NCBI RefSeq assembly: GCF_009707365.1
Contig: NZ_CP046122.1
Coordinates: 3,100,001 to 3,164,000 of the forward strand
Direction: 5' to 3'
DNA length: 64,000 nucleotides
Source of the DNA: Microlunatus sp. Gsoil 973
GTDB lineage: Bacteria > Actinomycetota > Actinomycetes > Propionibacteriales > Propionibacteriaceae
The notes under the pieces are model-generated. The model ran no database searches, was not told the origin of the DNA, and saw only the letters and a program-made list of their open reading frames with translations. How positions within the stretch are numbered: the first letter of the stretch is position 1; each line of letters opens with the position of its first letter. This document shows, piece after piece, positions 43,220-52,264 of the stretch. Position numbers and translations under genes: made by a program.

Positions 43220-43960
43220 GTGACTGAGGACCCTTTCGGTGACTCGCGCCTGGTCGGTCTGTACGACCAGGACAATCCCGGCGGCGCCGACCACGACTTC
43301 TATCGGAGGTTGGCCGACGAGAACGGCGCCGAGACGATCGTCGATCTCGGCTGCGGCACGGGCCTGTTGACCGTAACGCTCGCCGGTCAGGGCCGCGCGG
43401 TGATCGGCGTGGATCCGTCGAGGACGATGCTCGACTTCGCTCGGCAACGCGACCACGCGGGGTCGGTGACCTGGGCCGACGGTGACTCCTCGGCGTTGCC
43501 CACAGCGCTGGCCGGGCGTCCGGCCGATCTCGTGGTGATGACCGGCAACACCGCCCAGCACATCTTGGGAGCGGCCTGGCCCCGGACGCTGCACGACATC
43601 CACGACGCGCTCCGACCCGGCGGGCTGGTCGCGTTCGAGAGCCGCAATCCGGACAACCGTGCCTGGGAGTCCTGGTCCGCCGGAGACCGGAGCACCCGGG
43701 ACACACCCCATGGGCGGCTGACCGAGTGGTTGGAGGTCACGTCGGTCGCGCCGGACGAAGTCACCTTCGCGGCACACAACCTGTTCGAGGACACCGGGGA
43801 GGACGCCGTCTACCCGACGACACTCGCCTTCCGCACCGCCGCGGAGCTGACCGCTCAGTTGTCCGAGGCCGGGCTGACCGTACGGTCGATCCACGGCGGC
43901 TGGTCGGATGAGCCGGTCACACCGGCGAGCCGCGTCCTGGTGGTCACCGCCGAGCGCTGA
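43220..43960 (+). CDS. Class I SAM-dependent methyltransferase
   Basis: 246 residues. SAM motif I VDLGCGTGLLTVTL (41-54), acidic strand VIGVDPS, motif VVMTGNTAQHIL near 110 and RPGGLVAFESRN near 136. It resembles small-molecule methyltransferases (UbiE/TehB style), but the acceptor is unknown. GTG 43220; 129 nt from the divergent hpt start. Convergent with tilS, with 3 nt between stop codons. Confidence 0.85.
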   Translation: MTEDPFGDSRLVGLYDQDNPGGADHDFYRRLADENGAETIVDLGCGTGLLTVTLAGQGRAVIGVDPSRTMLDFARQRDHAGSVTWADGDSSALPTALAGRPADLVVMTGNTAQHILGAAWPRTLHDIHDALRPGGLVAFESRNPDNRAWESWSAGDRSTRDTPHGRLTEWLEVTSVAPDEVTFAAHNLFEDTGEDAVYPTTLAFRTAAELTAQLSEAGLTVRSIHGGWSDEPVTPASRVLVVTAER

Positions 43961-43963
43961 TGC

Positions 43964-44926
43964 CTACGGCCCGGCCCTTCGGCGGACCGCCATCAGACTG
44001 CCGTCGCCGCGCCGGACCGCGAGGCCGGCGAGCTGCACCTCGCCCTGGCCGTGCCAGTCGGTGATCAGGGCTTCGACCGCCTTGACCCGGTCGTACGGCG
44101 TCTGGTGCGCGCCCGAGGTGGTGAGCCAGGCCTTGAGCGCCCGGCCGCGCAGCGCAGGATCCGCCCCGGCCAGTACGGCGCAGTCCAGATCAGTCCCCCG
44201 CTGGGCGACGGCCAACAGATCCCGCGCGAGCCGGTCCAGCAGATCGGCGTCGGCGCGAACCAGCTCGGCAGTCCGAGCGAGAGCCTCCGCCACACCGGGA
44301 CCGACCTCGGCCTCCAACACGGGCAGCACCCGTTCCCGGATCCGGGACCTGGTGAACCGGGGATCGGCGTTGTGCGGATCGTCCCAGGCGTCCAGCCCGA
44401 GTTCGACACAGGCGGCGCGGGTCCGTTCCCGACGGACGGCCAACAACGGTCGCAGACGGTGCCCGGAGCGTACGGACATCCCGGCGATCGACCTGGGGCC
44501 GGACCCCCGGACCAGCCCCAACAGCACGGTCTCCGCCTGATCATCCAGCGTGTGACCGAGGACGAGATCAGCGTCCCGGCGCCGCGCTTCCCGTTCGAGG
44601 ACGGCATAGCGGGCCGTCCGGGCGTCCGCCTCGGGACCGGCACCGGTGCGGACCGATACCCGGCTGATCACGACGTCGTCGTAACCGAGCCCGGCCAGCT
44701 GATCACCGACGATCGCGGCCTGCTTCGCCGAACCGGGCTGCAGACCATGATCAACAACGGTCGCGGCGTACCGAACCCCCTCGGCACGGCAGACGTGAGC
44801 CACGGCGAACGCCAGCGCCAACGAGTCGGCGCCGCCGGAGACGCCGACCACCATCGGCCGGCCGGCGACCGCCCGAACCGCCTGGACGATCTCCAGGGTC
44901 GCCGGCGCCAATGCCTTGTATGCCAT
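43964..44926 (-). CDS. tilS: tRNA(Ile)-lysidine synthetase
   Basis: 320 residues. N-terminal PP-loop ATPase with SGGADS (30-35), then LGHTLDDQAETVLLGLVRGSG near 122, the metal-linked core of TilS; the C-terminal part is shorter than in E. coli, as in most Actinobacteria. It modifies C34 of the CAU anticodon so that tRNA reads AUA as Ile. ATG 44926. It lies downstream of the DUF2342 gene with 19 nt between. Confidence 0.95.
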   Translation of the reverse strand: MAYKALAPATLEIVQAVRAVAGRPMVVGVSGGADSLALAFAVAHVCRAEGVRYAATVVDHGLQPGSAKQAAIVGDQLAGLGYDDVVISRVSVRTGAGPEADARTARYAVLEREARRRDADLVLGHTLDDQAETVLLGLVRGSGPRSIAGMSVRSGHRLRPLLAVRRERTRAACVELGLDAWDDPHNADPRFTRSRIRERVLPVLEAEVGPGVAEALARTAELVRADADLLDRLARDLLAVAQRGTDLDCAVLAGADPALRGRALKAWLTTSGAHQTPYDRVKAVEALITDWHGQGEVQLAGLAVRRGDGSLMAVRRRAGP

Positions 44927-44945
44927 CCGGATGTGCCATCCGGTC

Positions 44946-46019
44946 TCAGGCGATGCTGTGGTTCCTGGCGACCCAGAGGTCGGGGTCGGCGATCTCGGAG
45001 GGAGTGGGCAGCGCCTCGGGGCTGGTCCAGACCTTGTTGAAACCGTCCATCCCGACCTGAGAGATCACCTGGTTGCAGAACCGGGCGCCGTCGCGGTACT
45101 GCCGCATCTTGGCGTCCAGACCGAGCAGTTTGCGGACGAAGCGATCAAGACCCTGGGACTGGCGGCGGACGTCGAAGCGCTTCCGGATGGTGTCGATGGT
45201 GCTGATCACGTCCGGGTTGACGCTGTCCATGACGACATCGGCGTGGCCCTCGAGCAGACTCATCACGGCGGTGATGCGCTCCACGGTTGCTCGCTGGCCG
45301 GGGGTCTGCACCAGATCGACGATCGAGAACTCCCGATTGCCTCGGATCGACTCCCCCACCGTGGCCACGGCGTTCTTGATCATCTCCAGCAGCGCGCCCG
45401 GATCAAGATCGGTGGCGTTGACGATCTCCTCCACCTGGGAATTGAGATAGTCCCGAAGCCACGGCACCGCCGTGAACTGCACGCGATGGGTCTCCTCGTG
45501 CAGGCAGACCCAGAGCCGGAAGTCCGTCGGATCGAGTTCGAGTTCCCGCTCGACCATCACGACATTGGGTGCCACCAGCAGCAGCCGCCCACCGGGTTCG
45601 TCCACGGCGCCGGTGTAGAACGGGTCGAACTGGCCGAGGATCTTCGGCGCCAGATAGCTGAGCAGGGCGCCGACCTCCGCACCGCTCACCCGGGCGGTGA
45701 CCGCCTGCATCTGACCGCCGGCCCTGCCGGTCGCCGCGATCTTGGCAGCCGCCTTGGTGGTCAACGGCTCCATGATCGTCTTGAAGGCATCGGCGTTGGC
45801 CTGGATCCAGCCGGGCCGGTCGACCACCAGCACCGGCGCGGTGGCCCGCGGCACGGTCAGACCCGTGACGTCCTGGACGTACACCTCCGCCCGCTGCGCC
45901 GCATCACGCAACTCCGCGACGGCCGACAGAGCGCCTTCCATCGATATCTCCGGCCCGGGTTTGACCAGCTTCCGCGCCGTGCTGACCGCGACGTTCCAGT
46001 CGACCATCGTCGTACTCAT
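44946..46019 (-). CDS. Zincin-like metallopeptidase, DUF2342
   Basis: 357 residues. The zinc motif HEETH is at 174-178 (LHEETHRVQF), followed by LLEGHADVVMDSVNP near 262, where the Glu/Asp residues probably complete the site. Annotated in databases as coenzyme F420 biosynthesis-associated protein, but the name comes from a chromosomal linkage and function is unproved. ATG 46019. Order tilS-DUF2342-dacB is conserved in mycobacteria; here three extra genes lie between DUF2342 and dacB. Confidence 0.87.
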   Translation of the reverse strand: MSTTMVDWNVAVSTARKLVKPGPEISMEGALSAVAELRDAAQRAEVYVQDVTGLTVPRATAPVLVVDRPGWIQANADAFKTIMEPLTTKAAAKIAATGRAGGQMQAVTARVSGAEVGALLSYLAPKILGQFDPFYTGAVDEPGGRLLLVAPNVVMVERELELDPTDFRLWVCLHEETHRVQFTAVPWLRDYLNSQVEEIVNATDLDPGALLEMIKNAVATVGESIRGNREFSIVDLVQTPGQRATVERITAVMSLLEGHADVVMDSVNPDVISTIDTIRKRFDVRRQSQGLDRFVRKLLGLDAKMRQYRDGARFCNQVISQVGMDGFNKVWTSPEALPTPSEIADPDLWVARNHSIA

Positions 46020-46111
46020 GTAGTGAACTCTATGCGCGCCGCCGGCCGGCCCTGGGTTCCCCGGCACCCTGAACCGTCCCGGAACTCCACACCCGGCCGG
46101 CCGCCGGAGGA

Positions 46112-46756
46112 TCAGCCGTAGGTCGGCTTCTGCGGCCACCCTTCGGGGGAATCCTCCCAATCCTCCTGGCGCCCGTACGGAGCGATGTCGAGAATGTTGT
46201 GGGAGAACATCAGCCGATCCACGCCGCGCGAGACCGTGTTCCAGGTGCGGTAGATGTCCTCCCCGTCGCGGAGGAAGACACTCAGCATGAAGCCGACCAC
46301 ACCGGAGTCCTGATAGAAGGACGTGCCCCGCGAGGACACGAACGGCATCGTCCATCCTTCCCGGCTCTTGATCTCCTGGATCTGCTCGATCGGCATCTCG
46401 GAGATGTTCGCCCAACTGACGCCATCGCCGGCCAGGTTGTCGAGGTTGACGACGTTACGGCTGAACGCTGTGCAGCCGGGACAGAAGTTGCCCGGCCCGA
46501 CGTCCATGAACTGGTAGGTGACCAGCTGGTGGTTGTCCCCGAACAGTTCCAACAGCGTCACCGGACCGTCCGGACCGGTGAACTCGTAGTTACCGAATCG
46601 CATGGCCGGCATCCGGCGTCGCCTGGCAGCCAGTGCGTCCAGGGAGCGTGTCGCCTCCTTCTCGAGCAGCATCAGGTCGTCGCGGGCCTGTTGCCATTCG
46701 TCTCGGGAGACCACCGGCGGCAATGCCGGTGCGGCGGAGCGGGTCGTGGTTGTCAT
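46112..46756 (-). CDS. DUF899 family thioredoxin-like protein
   Basis: 214 residues. The family core is VTYQFMDVGPGNFCPGCTAF near residue 82-101, with a CxxC (CPGC) in thioredoxin position, and ends MFSHNILDIAPYGRQEDWEDSP. DUF899 proteins are predicted disulphide or dithiol proteins of unknown role. ATG 46756 has AAAGG 9 nt upstream. It is downstream of the SRPBCC/ArsR genes, 35 nt from the SRPBCC stop, and so probably belongs to the same transcription unit. Confidence 0.85.
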   Translation of the reverse strand: MTTTTRSAAPALPPVVSRDEWQQARDDLMLLEKEATRSLDALAARRRRMPAMRFGNYEFTGPDGPVTLLELFGDNHQLVTYQFMDVGPGNFCPGCTAFSRNVVNLDNLAGDGVSWANISEMPIEQIQEIKSREGWTMPFVSSRGTSFYQDSGVVGFMLSVFLRDGEDIYRTWNTVSRGVDRLMFSHNILDIAPYGRQEDWEDSPEGWPQKPTYG

Positions 46757-46791
46757 GATCAGGAGCCTTTCATCGGGTCGAGTCGTGATGA

Positions 46792-47262
46792 TCACGAAAG
46801 TTGTTCGACAAGTCGGTCTATGGTTCGGAGCCAGCCAGGTCTGATGCCGACGGAGATCCACTGCTCGGCCACGGATTCCGGCAACGTCGGCGGCAGATGG
46901 AGATGGAAGATCATTTCGGTTCCGCCGTCGCCAAGATCATTCAGGAGTACGGTGACCAGCGGGCTCGAGGCGGGATCGTCGGCCGGGAATCCCCAGCTGA
47001 ACACGAGCTTCTCCGGCCGGACGATCTCGTGATAGATCCCGCCCGACACGTGACTGGACCCTGTGTCGTCCTCGATCACCCGCACCTGGAAGCGGCCGCC
47101 GGGCCGAACGTCCATGATCAGATCCGGAACCGGTGCCATCGAGCGGTACGGCCCGAGCCACCATTGCAGGTGATCAGGATCGGTCCAACTGGTGAAGACC
47201 AGGTCCCGGGGTGCCTGGAAGATCCTGGTGATGGTGAACTGGCGGTCGACCTGCCTGATCAT
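46792..47262 (-). CDS. SRPBCC/AHSA1 domain protein
   Basis: 156 residues of the START-like fold: TITRIFQAPRDLVFTSWTDPDHLQWWLGP, then RPGGRFQVRVIEDD, IVRPEKLVFSWGF and a C-terminal helix GWLRTIDRLVEQL. AHSA1-like proteins bind hydrophobic ligands and are often paired with ArsR regulators, as here; overlap with the regulator is 4 nt (ATGA). Ligand unknown. Confidence 0.88.
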   Translation of the reverse strand: MIRQVDRQFTITRIFQAPRDLVFTSWTDPDHLQWWLGPYRSMAPVPDLIMDVRPGGRFQVRVIEDDTGSSHVSGGIYHEIVRPEKLVFSWGFPADDPASSPLVTVLLNDLGDGGTEMIFHLHLPPTLPESVAEQWISVGIRPGWLRTIDRLVEQLS

Positions 47263-47624
47263 GGCTTCGCATCCCCGGCGTCGGATGGGTCGGCCTGCAG
47301 GTGCCGCAGGTGTTCTTCGAGGCGGTCGAAGCTCTCCTCGAAGAAGCGTCGGTACTGCTGCAGCCAAGCCTCGGCGTCCTGCAACGGGGCTGGATTCAGC
47401 GCGCATGGCCGGGTCTGCGCCTCTCGGCGTTTGGTCACCAGACCGGCGGTCTGGAGCACCTTCAGATGCTTGGAGATCGCCGGAAGGCTCAGCGAATGCG
47501 GTGCGGCGAGTTCGTTGACGGTCGCCTCACCCTGTGTGAGCCGGGCCAGGATCGACCGACGGGTCGGGTCGGCGAGCGCTGAAAAGGTCCGGCTCAGCGT
47601 GTCGGGGTCGTCAGTGACTGTCAT
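47259..47624 (-). CDS. ArsR-family transcriptional regulator
   Basis: 121 residues with the winged helix DPTRRSILARLTQGEATVNEL and SLPAISKHLKVLQTAGLV (about 20-70). There are no paired cysteines for metals, which fits the SRPBCC-linked subgroup rather than metal sensors. ATG 47624. An AT-rich near-palindrome TTAGTTAATTAG at about 47639-47650 lies just upstream and may be its operator. Confidence 0.9.
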   Translation of the reverse strand: MTVTDDPDTLSRTFSALADPTRRSILARLTQGEATVNELAAPHSLSLPAISKHLKVLQTAGLVTKRREAQTRPCALNPAPLQDAEAWLQQYRRFFEESFDRLEEHLRHLQADPSDAGDAKP

Positions 47625-47710
47625 CGCATACTTTCCGCCTTAGTTAATTAGCCGCTCGGTAAAGTAGACCCCCTGCCAGGAACGTTGTCAAGAGCCGGAA
47701 ATGGGTCCGG

Positions 47711-49159
47711 TCAGGAGGTGCACCCGCAGGAGGCGACCGCTGCAGCGGCCCGATCGAGCCAGACGACCGCGCTGTAGTCGTTCCTCGCCCCGTTGACGAC
47801 GAAGGCGAAGATCAGCAGTTCGCCGTCGCGGGTGTAGCTGTAGCCGGCCAACGAATGGACGCCCGTGAGCGTTCCGGTCTTGGCCCGGACCAAGCCCCGA
47901 CCGACCTCGGCACGGCTCTCGTCGAAGCGGTAGTGCAGGCTGCCCTCGACCCCGGCGACCGGCAGTCCGGTGAACACCGGCGCCAGTGCGGGCTGGTCGC
48001 CGGCGATGCCGAGGCGTAGCACCTTGACCAGGGTTTGGGCCGGGATCCGGCCGTCGCGGGACAGCCCGCTGCCGTCGTAGATCCTGGTGCCGGGCGCCCA
48101 GGCGCCGAGCATGCTGAGCACCTTCTTGATCGAATTCACCGCATCGGTGATCGTCCCGGGTTTGCCGTCGGCGACCGCGACCTGGCGGGCGATCACCTCC
48201 GCGGCGTCGTTGTCGCTGGCCATCAGCAGTTTCTCGACGATCGTGCTCAGCGGCAGCGAATCGATGCCGGCGAGCTCGTCGGCCGTGGCCGGCGCCTTGG
48301 CCGGTTCGATCGAGGTGATCTTGATGCCGCGCTTGCGCAGCAGCGCGGCGAAATCGTCGGCGGCGGATTCGGCCGGGTCCGACTGCCGTGGTCCCTCCGA
48401 CCCGTACAACCGGCCCTCGTTGGCCCAGAGGGCGGTGGTCCGGGTGACCACCGTCGTGTAGTTCGACGGCCAGGTCGGATTCCACGCCGGGCCGCGGAAC
48501 AGGGAGGCGTCGTAGCCGAGCCGGACCCGGGTGAGGTCGTCTGCCTTCAACTGCTTCGCGGTCGACGTAGCCAGCGCCTCAAGCGACGCCTGACCGGGTT
48601 CGACGGCCTGTTTCCGGGTGACGGTCAGATACGGGTCACCGCCGCCGACAAGATCGACCTGATTGATCTTCTTGCCGTGCCGGGTGGTCGACGCGTCGAC
48701 CACCGAGGTGCGGAACCGGTGTTGGGGGCCGAGCAGTTTCAGCGCGGCGGAGGTGGTCAGCAGTTTGGTGACCGAGGCCGGGATCAGGGCGGTGTCTGCG
48801 TCATGGTTGTAGAGCAGCTTCCCGGTCTGCGCCGACATCACGGCTGCCGAGATCCGTGCGCCCTTGACCTGGCCCGCGGAGGCGACCCTGGTGGCAATCT
48901 CCCCGGGGTCGCTGGCGGCCGGCGGCCCCGCCTGGGCAAGTACCGGGGCGATCGATGTCTCCGGTTCGGGCGTCGGCGACGGGACCGCGATCGACCCGAC
49001 CGGGGTCGGTACGGTACGGCTAGGGGTACTGGGTGCCGCGCTGCGCGCCCGGGACGACGCGGCGGTGTCCAGGCGGACGACGCCGAACCCGGCCAGTGCG
49101 GCAACGACAACCGCCGCGGCGGCTGCGCCACCAACCACCTTGACCCGCCGAGCGGCCAC
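47711..49159 (-). CDS. dacB: D-alanyl-D-alanine carboxypeptidase/endopeptidase (PBP4, S13)
   Basis: 482 residues. Signal anchor at 5-30 ([21 protein letters not shown]), a Pro/Thr linker, then the penicillin-binding S13 domain with S129-x-x-K132 (ASVTKLLTT), SDN motif near 355 (MASDNDAAE) and KTG near 440 ([10 protein letters not shown]). It trims peptidoglycan peptides outside the membrane. GTG 49159 follows AGCGAGG by 6-7 nt; longer upstream frames are not needed because the hydrophobic segment begins here. Divergent from ppa. Confidence 0.93.
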   Translation of the reverse strand: MAARRVKVVGGAAAAAVVVAALAGFGVVRLDTAASSRARSAAPSTPSRTVPTPVGSIAVPSPTPEPETSIAPVLAQAGPPAASDPGEIATRVASAGQVKGARISAAVMSAQTGKLLYNHDADTALIPASVTKLLTTSAALKLLGPQHRFRTSVVDASTTRHGKKINQVDLVGGGDPYLTVTRKQAVEPGQASLEALATSTAKQLKADDLTRVRLGYDASLFRGPAWNPTWPSNYTTVVTRTTALWANEGRLYGSEGPRQSDPAESAADDFAALLRKRGIKITSIEPAKAPATADELAGIDSLPLSTIVEKLLMASDNDAAEVIARQVAVADGKPGTITDAVNSIKKVLSMLGAWAPGTRIYDGSGLSRDGRIPAQTLVKVLRLGIAGDQPALAPVFTGLPVAGVEGSLHYRFDESRAEVGRGLVRAKTGTLTGVHSLAGYSYTRDGELLIFAFVVNGARNDYSAVVWLDRAAAAVASCGCTS

Positions 49160-49335
49160 TCGATCCTCGCTTCTACCCCGTGCTACGTGAGAGTGCTCAC
49201 AGTAATCGTCCGGCCGGCCGTCAACAGCGCAAGGTTGGGGACCGTTTGGCGATACTCTCAGCAGTGCCGCAACACCAGGCGCCACAAGCGCACCGTGACG
49301 GCAACTGCGCAAGCGACAGAAAGGCCCGTGGATCC

Positions 49336-49881
49336 GTGACCGAAATCAATCCGGGAGCAGCACCCTCCGTTCCGACCAAGCCGCTCAGCGGTCTGACCTT
49401 CGATGTCACCGTGGAAATCCCCAAGGGTCAGAAGAACAAGTACGAGGTCGACCACGAAACCGGGCGGATCAGGCTGGACCGGACGCTGTTCACCTCCACC
49501 CAGTATCCGGCCGACTACGGCTTCATCGAGGGCACCCTCGGCCAGGACGGTGACCCGTTGGACGCGCTGGTGCTGGTCTCCGAACCGACCTTCCCGGGTT
49601 GCTTGATCAAGTGCCGCGCGATCGCCATGTTCCGAATGAAGGACGAGAAGGGCGCCGACGACAAGGTGCTCTGCGTTCCGGCCGGCGACCAGCGACGTGA
49701 TCATCTGCGCGACGTCACCGATGTCCGCCAATACCAGTTGTTGGAGATCGAGCACTTCTTCTCGGTCTACAAGGATCTCGAGCCGGGCAAGTCGGTCGAA
49801 GGGGCCAGCTGGACCGGTGTCGAGGATGCCGAGGCCGAGGTCAGGGCCAGCTTCGAGCGTCTGACGACGTCGGAGCACTGA
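49336..49881 (+). CDS. ppa: Inorganic pyrophosphatase (soluble, family I)
   Basis: 181 residues. Motifs: [37 protein letters not shown], and the acidic metal site [12 protein letters not shown] near residue 78, then [16 protein letters not shown]. It hydrolyses pyrophosphate and drives biosynthetic reactions. GTG 49336. It has a short Pro/Thr-containing N-terminal extension of about 18 residues compared with the usual family start. Divergent from dacB, matching mycobacteria. Confidence 0.96.
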   Translation: MTEINPGAAPSVPTKPLSGLTFDVTVEIPKGQKNKYEVDHETGRIRLDRTLFTSTQYPADYGFIEGTLGQDGDPLDALVLVSEPTFPGCLIKCRAIAMFRMKDEKGADDKVLCVPAGDQRRDHLRDVTDVRQYQLLEIEHFFSVYKDLEPGKSVEGASWTGVEDAEAEVRASFERLTTSEH

Positions 49882-49935
49882 CTCGGGTATCCCACATTGG
49901 TCACCGCCAGCCGCGGCTGTTGACCGGACACGACG

Positions 49936-50934
49936 ATGCCACAGTATTTGATCTTGATAACTCCGGCCGCGAACCGGGTGTTCGCCGGGCAGGCTGCCGG
50001 ACTGACCGCGACCGAGCTGGAGATCTGCGCCGGTACGGACCGTGCGGCGGTCTCCGGTGTGCAGTCGCTGGCCGGGGTGGACTATGTCGGGTTCGAAACG
50101 TCCGATTTCGCGGCGATCGCCCGGAGCGTGGCGGGATTGTCGTCTGCCTACGCCCTGTTCGAGCAGGTCGGTGAGCTGCTGCGGCCGGTCGAATTGGTCA
50201 ATTCCGATCGGTTCAGCGACGACCTGGTGACAATTCCGAAATACCAGGGGAAGACCAACGAGCAGTTCACCAGGATGCTGGTCAATGTGACCGCGGCCTC
50301 GATGTCGCGGTCACCCACCGGCCCGATCACCCTGCTCGATCCGTTGGCCGGTCGGGGCACCACCCTGAGCGTCGGTCTGACGCTCGGCTACGACGTCGCC
50401 GGGGTCGAGTCCGAGGTGAAGGCGGTCGAGGCGTACGCGGCGTTCCTGAAGACCTACCTGCGGCGGAAGCGACTGAAGCACAAGGCAGGCATCGACCCGG
50501 TCCGCCGCGAGGGGCGCAGTCTCGGCCGCCGGCTGCAGGTCGAGGTCACCCCGGAGGCCGGTGGGCGCCCGCAGCAGTTGACGGTGTTCACCGGGGACAC
50601 CCGGCAGTCCGCAGCATTGTTCGGGAAACGCCGGTTCGATCTCGTCGTGGCCGATGCGCCGTACGGCGTGGTGCACGGCAGCTCGGCACCTGGTCGACGA
50701 GACCGCTCACCCGCCGCGCTGCTCGCCGATGCCCTGCCGGTCTGGGCCGGCCAGTTGAAACCGGGTGGCGCGCTCGGGATCAGCTGGAACACCTACGGGC
50801 TGACCAGGGAGGAACTGGCTGCCATTGCCACCACGGCAGGGCTCGAGCCGCTCGACGACGGCCCGTACCTGCGGCTGGGACACCGGGTCGATTCGGCGAT
50901 CTACCGCGACGTCTTCATCGCGCGCCGATCATGA
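49936..50934 (+). CDS. Trm11/TrmG10-like SAM-dependent methyltransferase
   Basis: 332 residues. The N-terminal domain is not strongly conserved. The methyltransferase has LLDPLAGRGTTLSVGLTLGYDVAGVE (motif I, about 135-160) and the catalytic tetrapeptide DAPYG near 237 in VVADAPYGVVHGS, the equivalent of N/DPPY in N2-guanine and other exocyclic amine methyltransferases. Hence a tRNA guanosine modifier is likely. The DAPY tetrapeptide replaces DPPY, which is a known variant. ATG 49936. Convergent with the esterase gene. Confidence 0.8.
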   Translation: MPQYLILITPAANRVFAGQAAGLTATELEICAGTDRAAVSGVQSLAGVDYVGFETSDFAAIARSVAGLSSAYALFEQVGELLRPVELVNSDRFSDDLVTIPKYQGKTNEQFTRMLVNVTAASMSRSPTGPITLLDPLAGRGTTLSVGLTLGYDVAGVESEVKAVEAYAAFLKTYLRRKRLKHKAGIDPVRREGRSLGRRLQVEVTPEAGGRPQQLTVFTGDTRQSAALFGKRRFDLVVADAPYGVVHGSSAPGRRDRSPAALLADALPVWAGQLKPGGALGISWNTYGLTREELAAIATTAGLEPLDDGPYLRLGHRVDSAIYRDVFIARRS

Positions 50935-50968
50935 TCACGTAGTCCGGCCCGGCGACAACCGGGCGCGG

Positions 50969-51976
50969 TCAGGCGGCGAACAGCTTGCCGAACCAGTCCA
51001 GCCGTTGCGCGGTCTGGTAGTCCGCACCGCCCTCGTGGTCGTTGTGGCTGTAGACGTTGATCGCCTTGTCCGGATGATCATCACCGGCCTCGCCGTAGAA
51101 GTTGTACGCGGCGTAGACGGTCGAGGGTGGGCAGGTCTGGTCCATCAGGCCGACGGAGAACAGCGCCGGCGCCTTGGCCCGCTTGCCGAGGTTGACGCCG
51201 TCGAAGTAGGACAGCGTCCGGTACGCCGTCGGAACCTGATCGCGCCACCCGGCCAGATAACGGGTGATCTCGTGGTAGGGATCCCGATCGGTGATCTGCA
51301 ACGCCCGCTCGAAATGGCAGAGGAAGGGCACGTCGGGCGCGCAGCCGGCAAGATCAATTCCGGCGTACGGCGCGAGCCCGGCAGCGGCGATCGACAGTCC
51401 CCCGCCTTGGCTGCCACCGGTCACCGCGATGCGGGTCGGGTCGGTCAGCGGGTTGTTGCGCACCGCCTCCAGGCACCGGACGGTGTCGGTGAACAGGCGA
51501 CGGTAGTAGTAGGCCCTCGGGTCGGTGAGTCCGGCGGTCATGAAGCCGGGCGTGTGATGGTGTCCGGCCTCCGGTGCCAGGTCGGGGGTTGATTCATAAC
51601 CGCCGGAGTTCCAACCCTGTCCACGGGTGTCCATGATCACGTGGGCCCAGCCTGCGGCGGCGAACAGTTGGCGGGAGAACGGCAGGCCGCGCCCACCGGA
51701 GTAGCCGAGGAACTCGACCACGGTCGGCAGCGGGCCGGCGGCGTCGGCCGGTGTCGTCATCCAGCCCTTGACGCGGGTCCCGCCGAAGCCGGAGAAGGTC
51801 ACGTCGTAGGTGTCGAACACCGGCGTACCGGTTTCGATCTTCACGAACGACGGGTCGAGGTCGAATTGCGCCGCCTCGGACAGTGTGGAGGTCCAGAACT
51901 GGTCGAAATCCTCCGGTTCGGCCACCGTCGGCCGATAGGTCTGCAACTCATCGAGACCAAGATCAAACATCGCCAT
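50969..51976 (-). CDS. Acetyl xylan esterase / cephalosporin-C deacetylase family
   Basis: 335 residues of the AXE1 alpha/beta hydrolase family. Nucleophile S189 in VTGGSQGGGLS, Asp in GLMDQTCPPS near 275, and His in SHNDHEGG near 308; oxyanion region EFLGYSGGRGLP near 90-99. These deacetylate short acetylated sugars or antibiotics. ATG 51976 (or 51970). No secretion signal, so it acts in the cytoplasm on imported sugars. Confidence 0.9.
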   Translation of the reverse strand: MAMFDLGLDELQTYRPTVAEPEDFDQFWTSTLSEAAQFDLDPSFVKIETGTPVFDTYDVTFSGFGGTRVKGWMTTPADAAGPLPTVVEFLGYSGGRGLPFSRQLFAAAGWAHVIMDTRGQGWNSGGYESTPDLAPEAGHHHTPGFMTAGLTDPRAYYYRRLFTDTVRCLEAVRNNPLTDPTRIAVTGGSQGGGLSIAAAGLAPYAGIDLAGCAPDVPFLCHFERALQITDRDPYHEITRYLAGWRDQVPTAYRTLSYFDGVNLGKRAKAPALFSVGLMDQTCPPSTVYAAYNFYGEAGDDHPDKAINVYSHNDHEGGADYQTAQRLDWFGKLFAA

Positions 51977-52106
51977 GGACGGCCAGTGTAGGACCCGAGT
52001 CGTGACGTTGATCACGGACGTCTGAACAATGGACGTGCAATTCGGAGCAGTTTTCTCGTTTTCCTGCCGGGCGGTCGACGGTCCCGTAGCATCGAACGCA
52101 TCCAGA

Positions 52107-52152
52107 CAAGTCGGGGGACTTGAGCAAGTTGTCTGTGACTGCGTTCTACAGT
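52107..52152 (+). promoter_or_regulatory. Candidate promoter region of the polysaccharide cluster
   Basis: CAAGTC (52107-52112) and GACTTG (52117-52122) form an inverted pair with 4 nt between. TTGTCTGTG (52129-52137), 9 nt, TACAGT (52147-52152) resembles a RecA-NDp promoter with one extra base, or a -35/-10 pair with a short 12-nt spacing. The first gene starts at 52265, so a leader of about 100 nt would follow. Tentative. Confidence 0.35.
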
Positions 52153-52264
52153 GCGCGACATTTCGCAGCCGAGGCTGCGGAGTCGAGTTCGTCGAATCAG
52201 CACCCCTGCCCGACCTCGTCTGTCCTGGTCACATCATGGTTCGGCTCTATCGGGGGAAAGTTCT

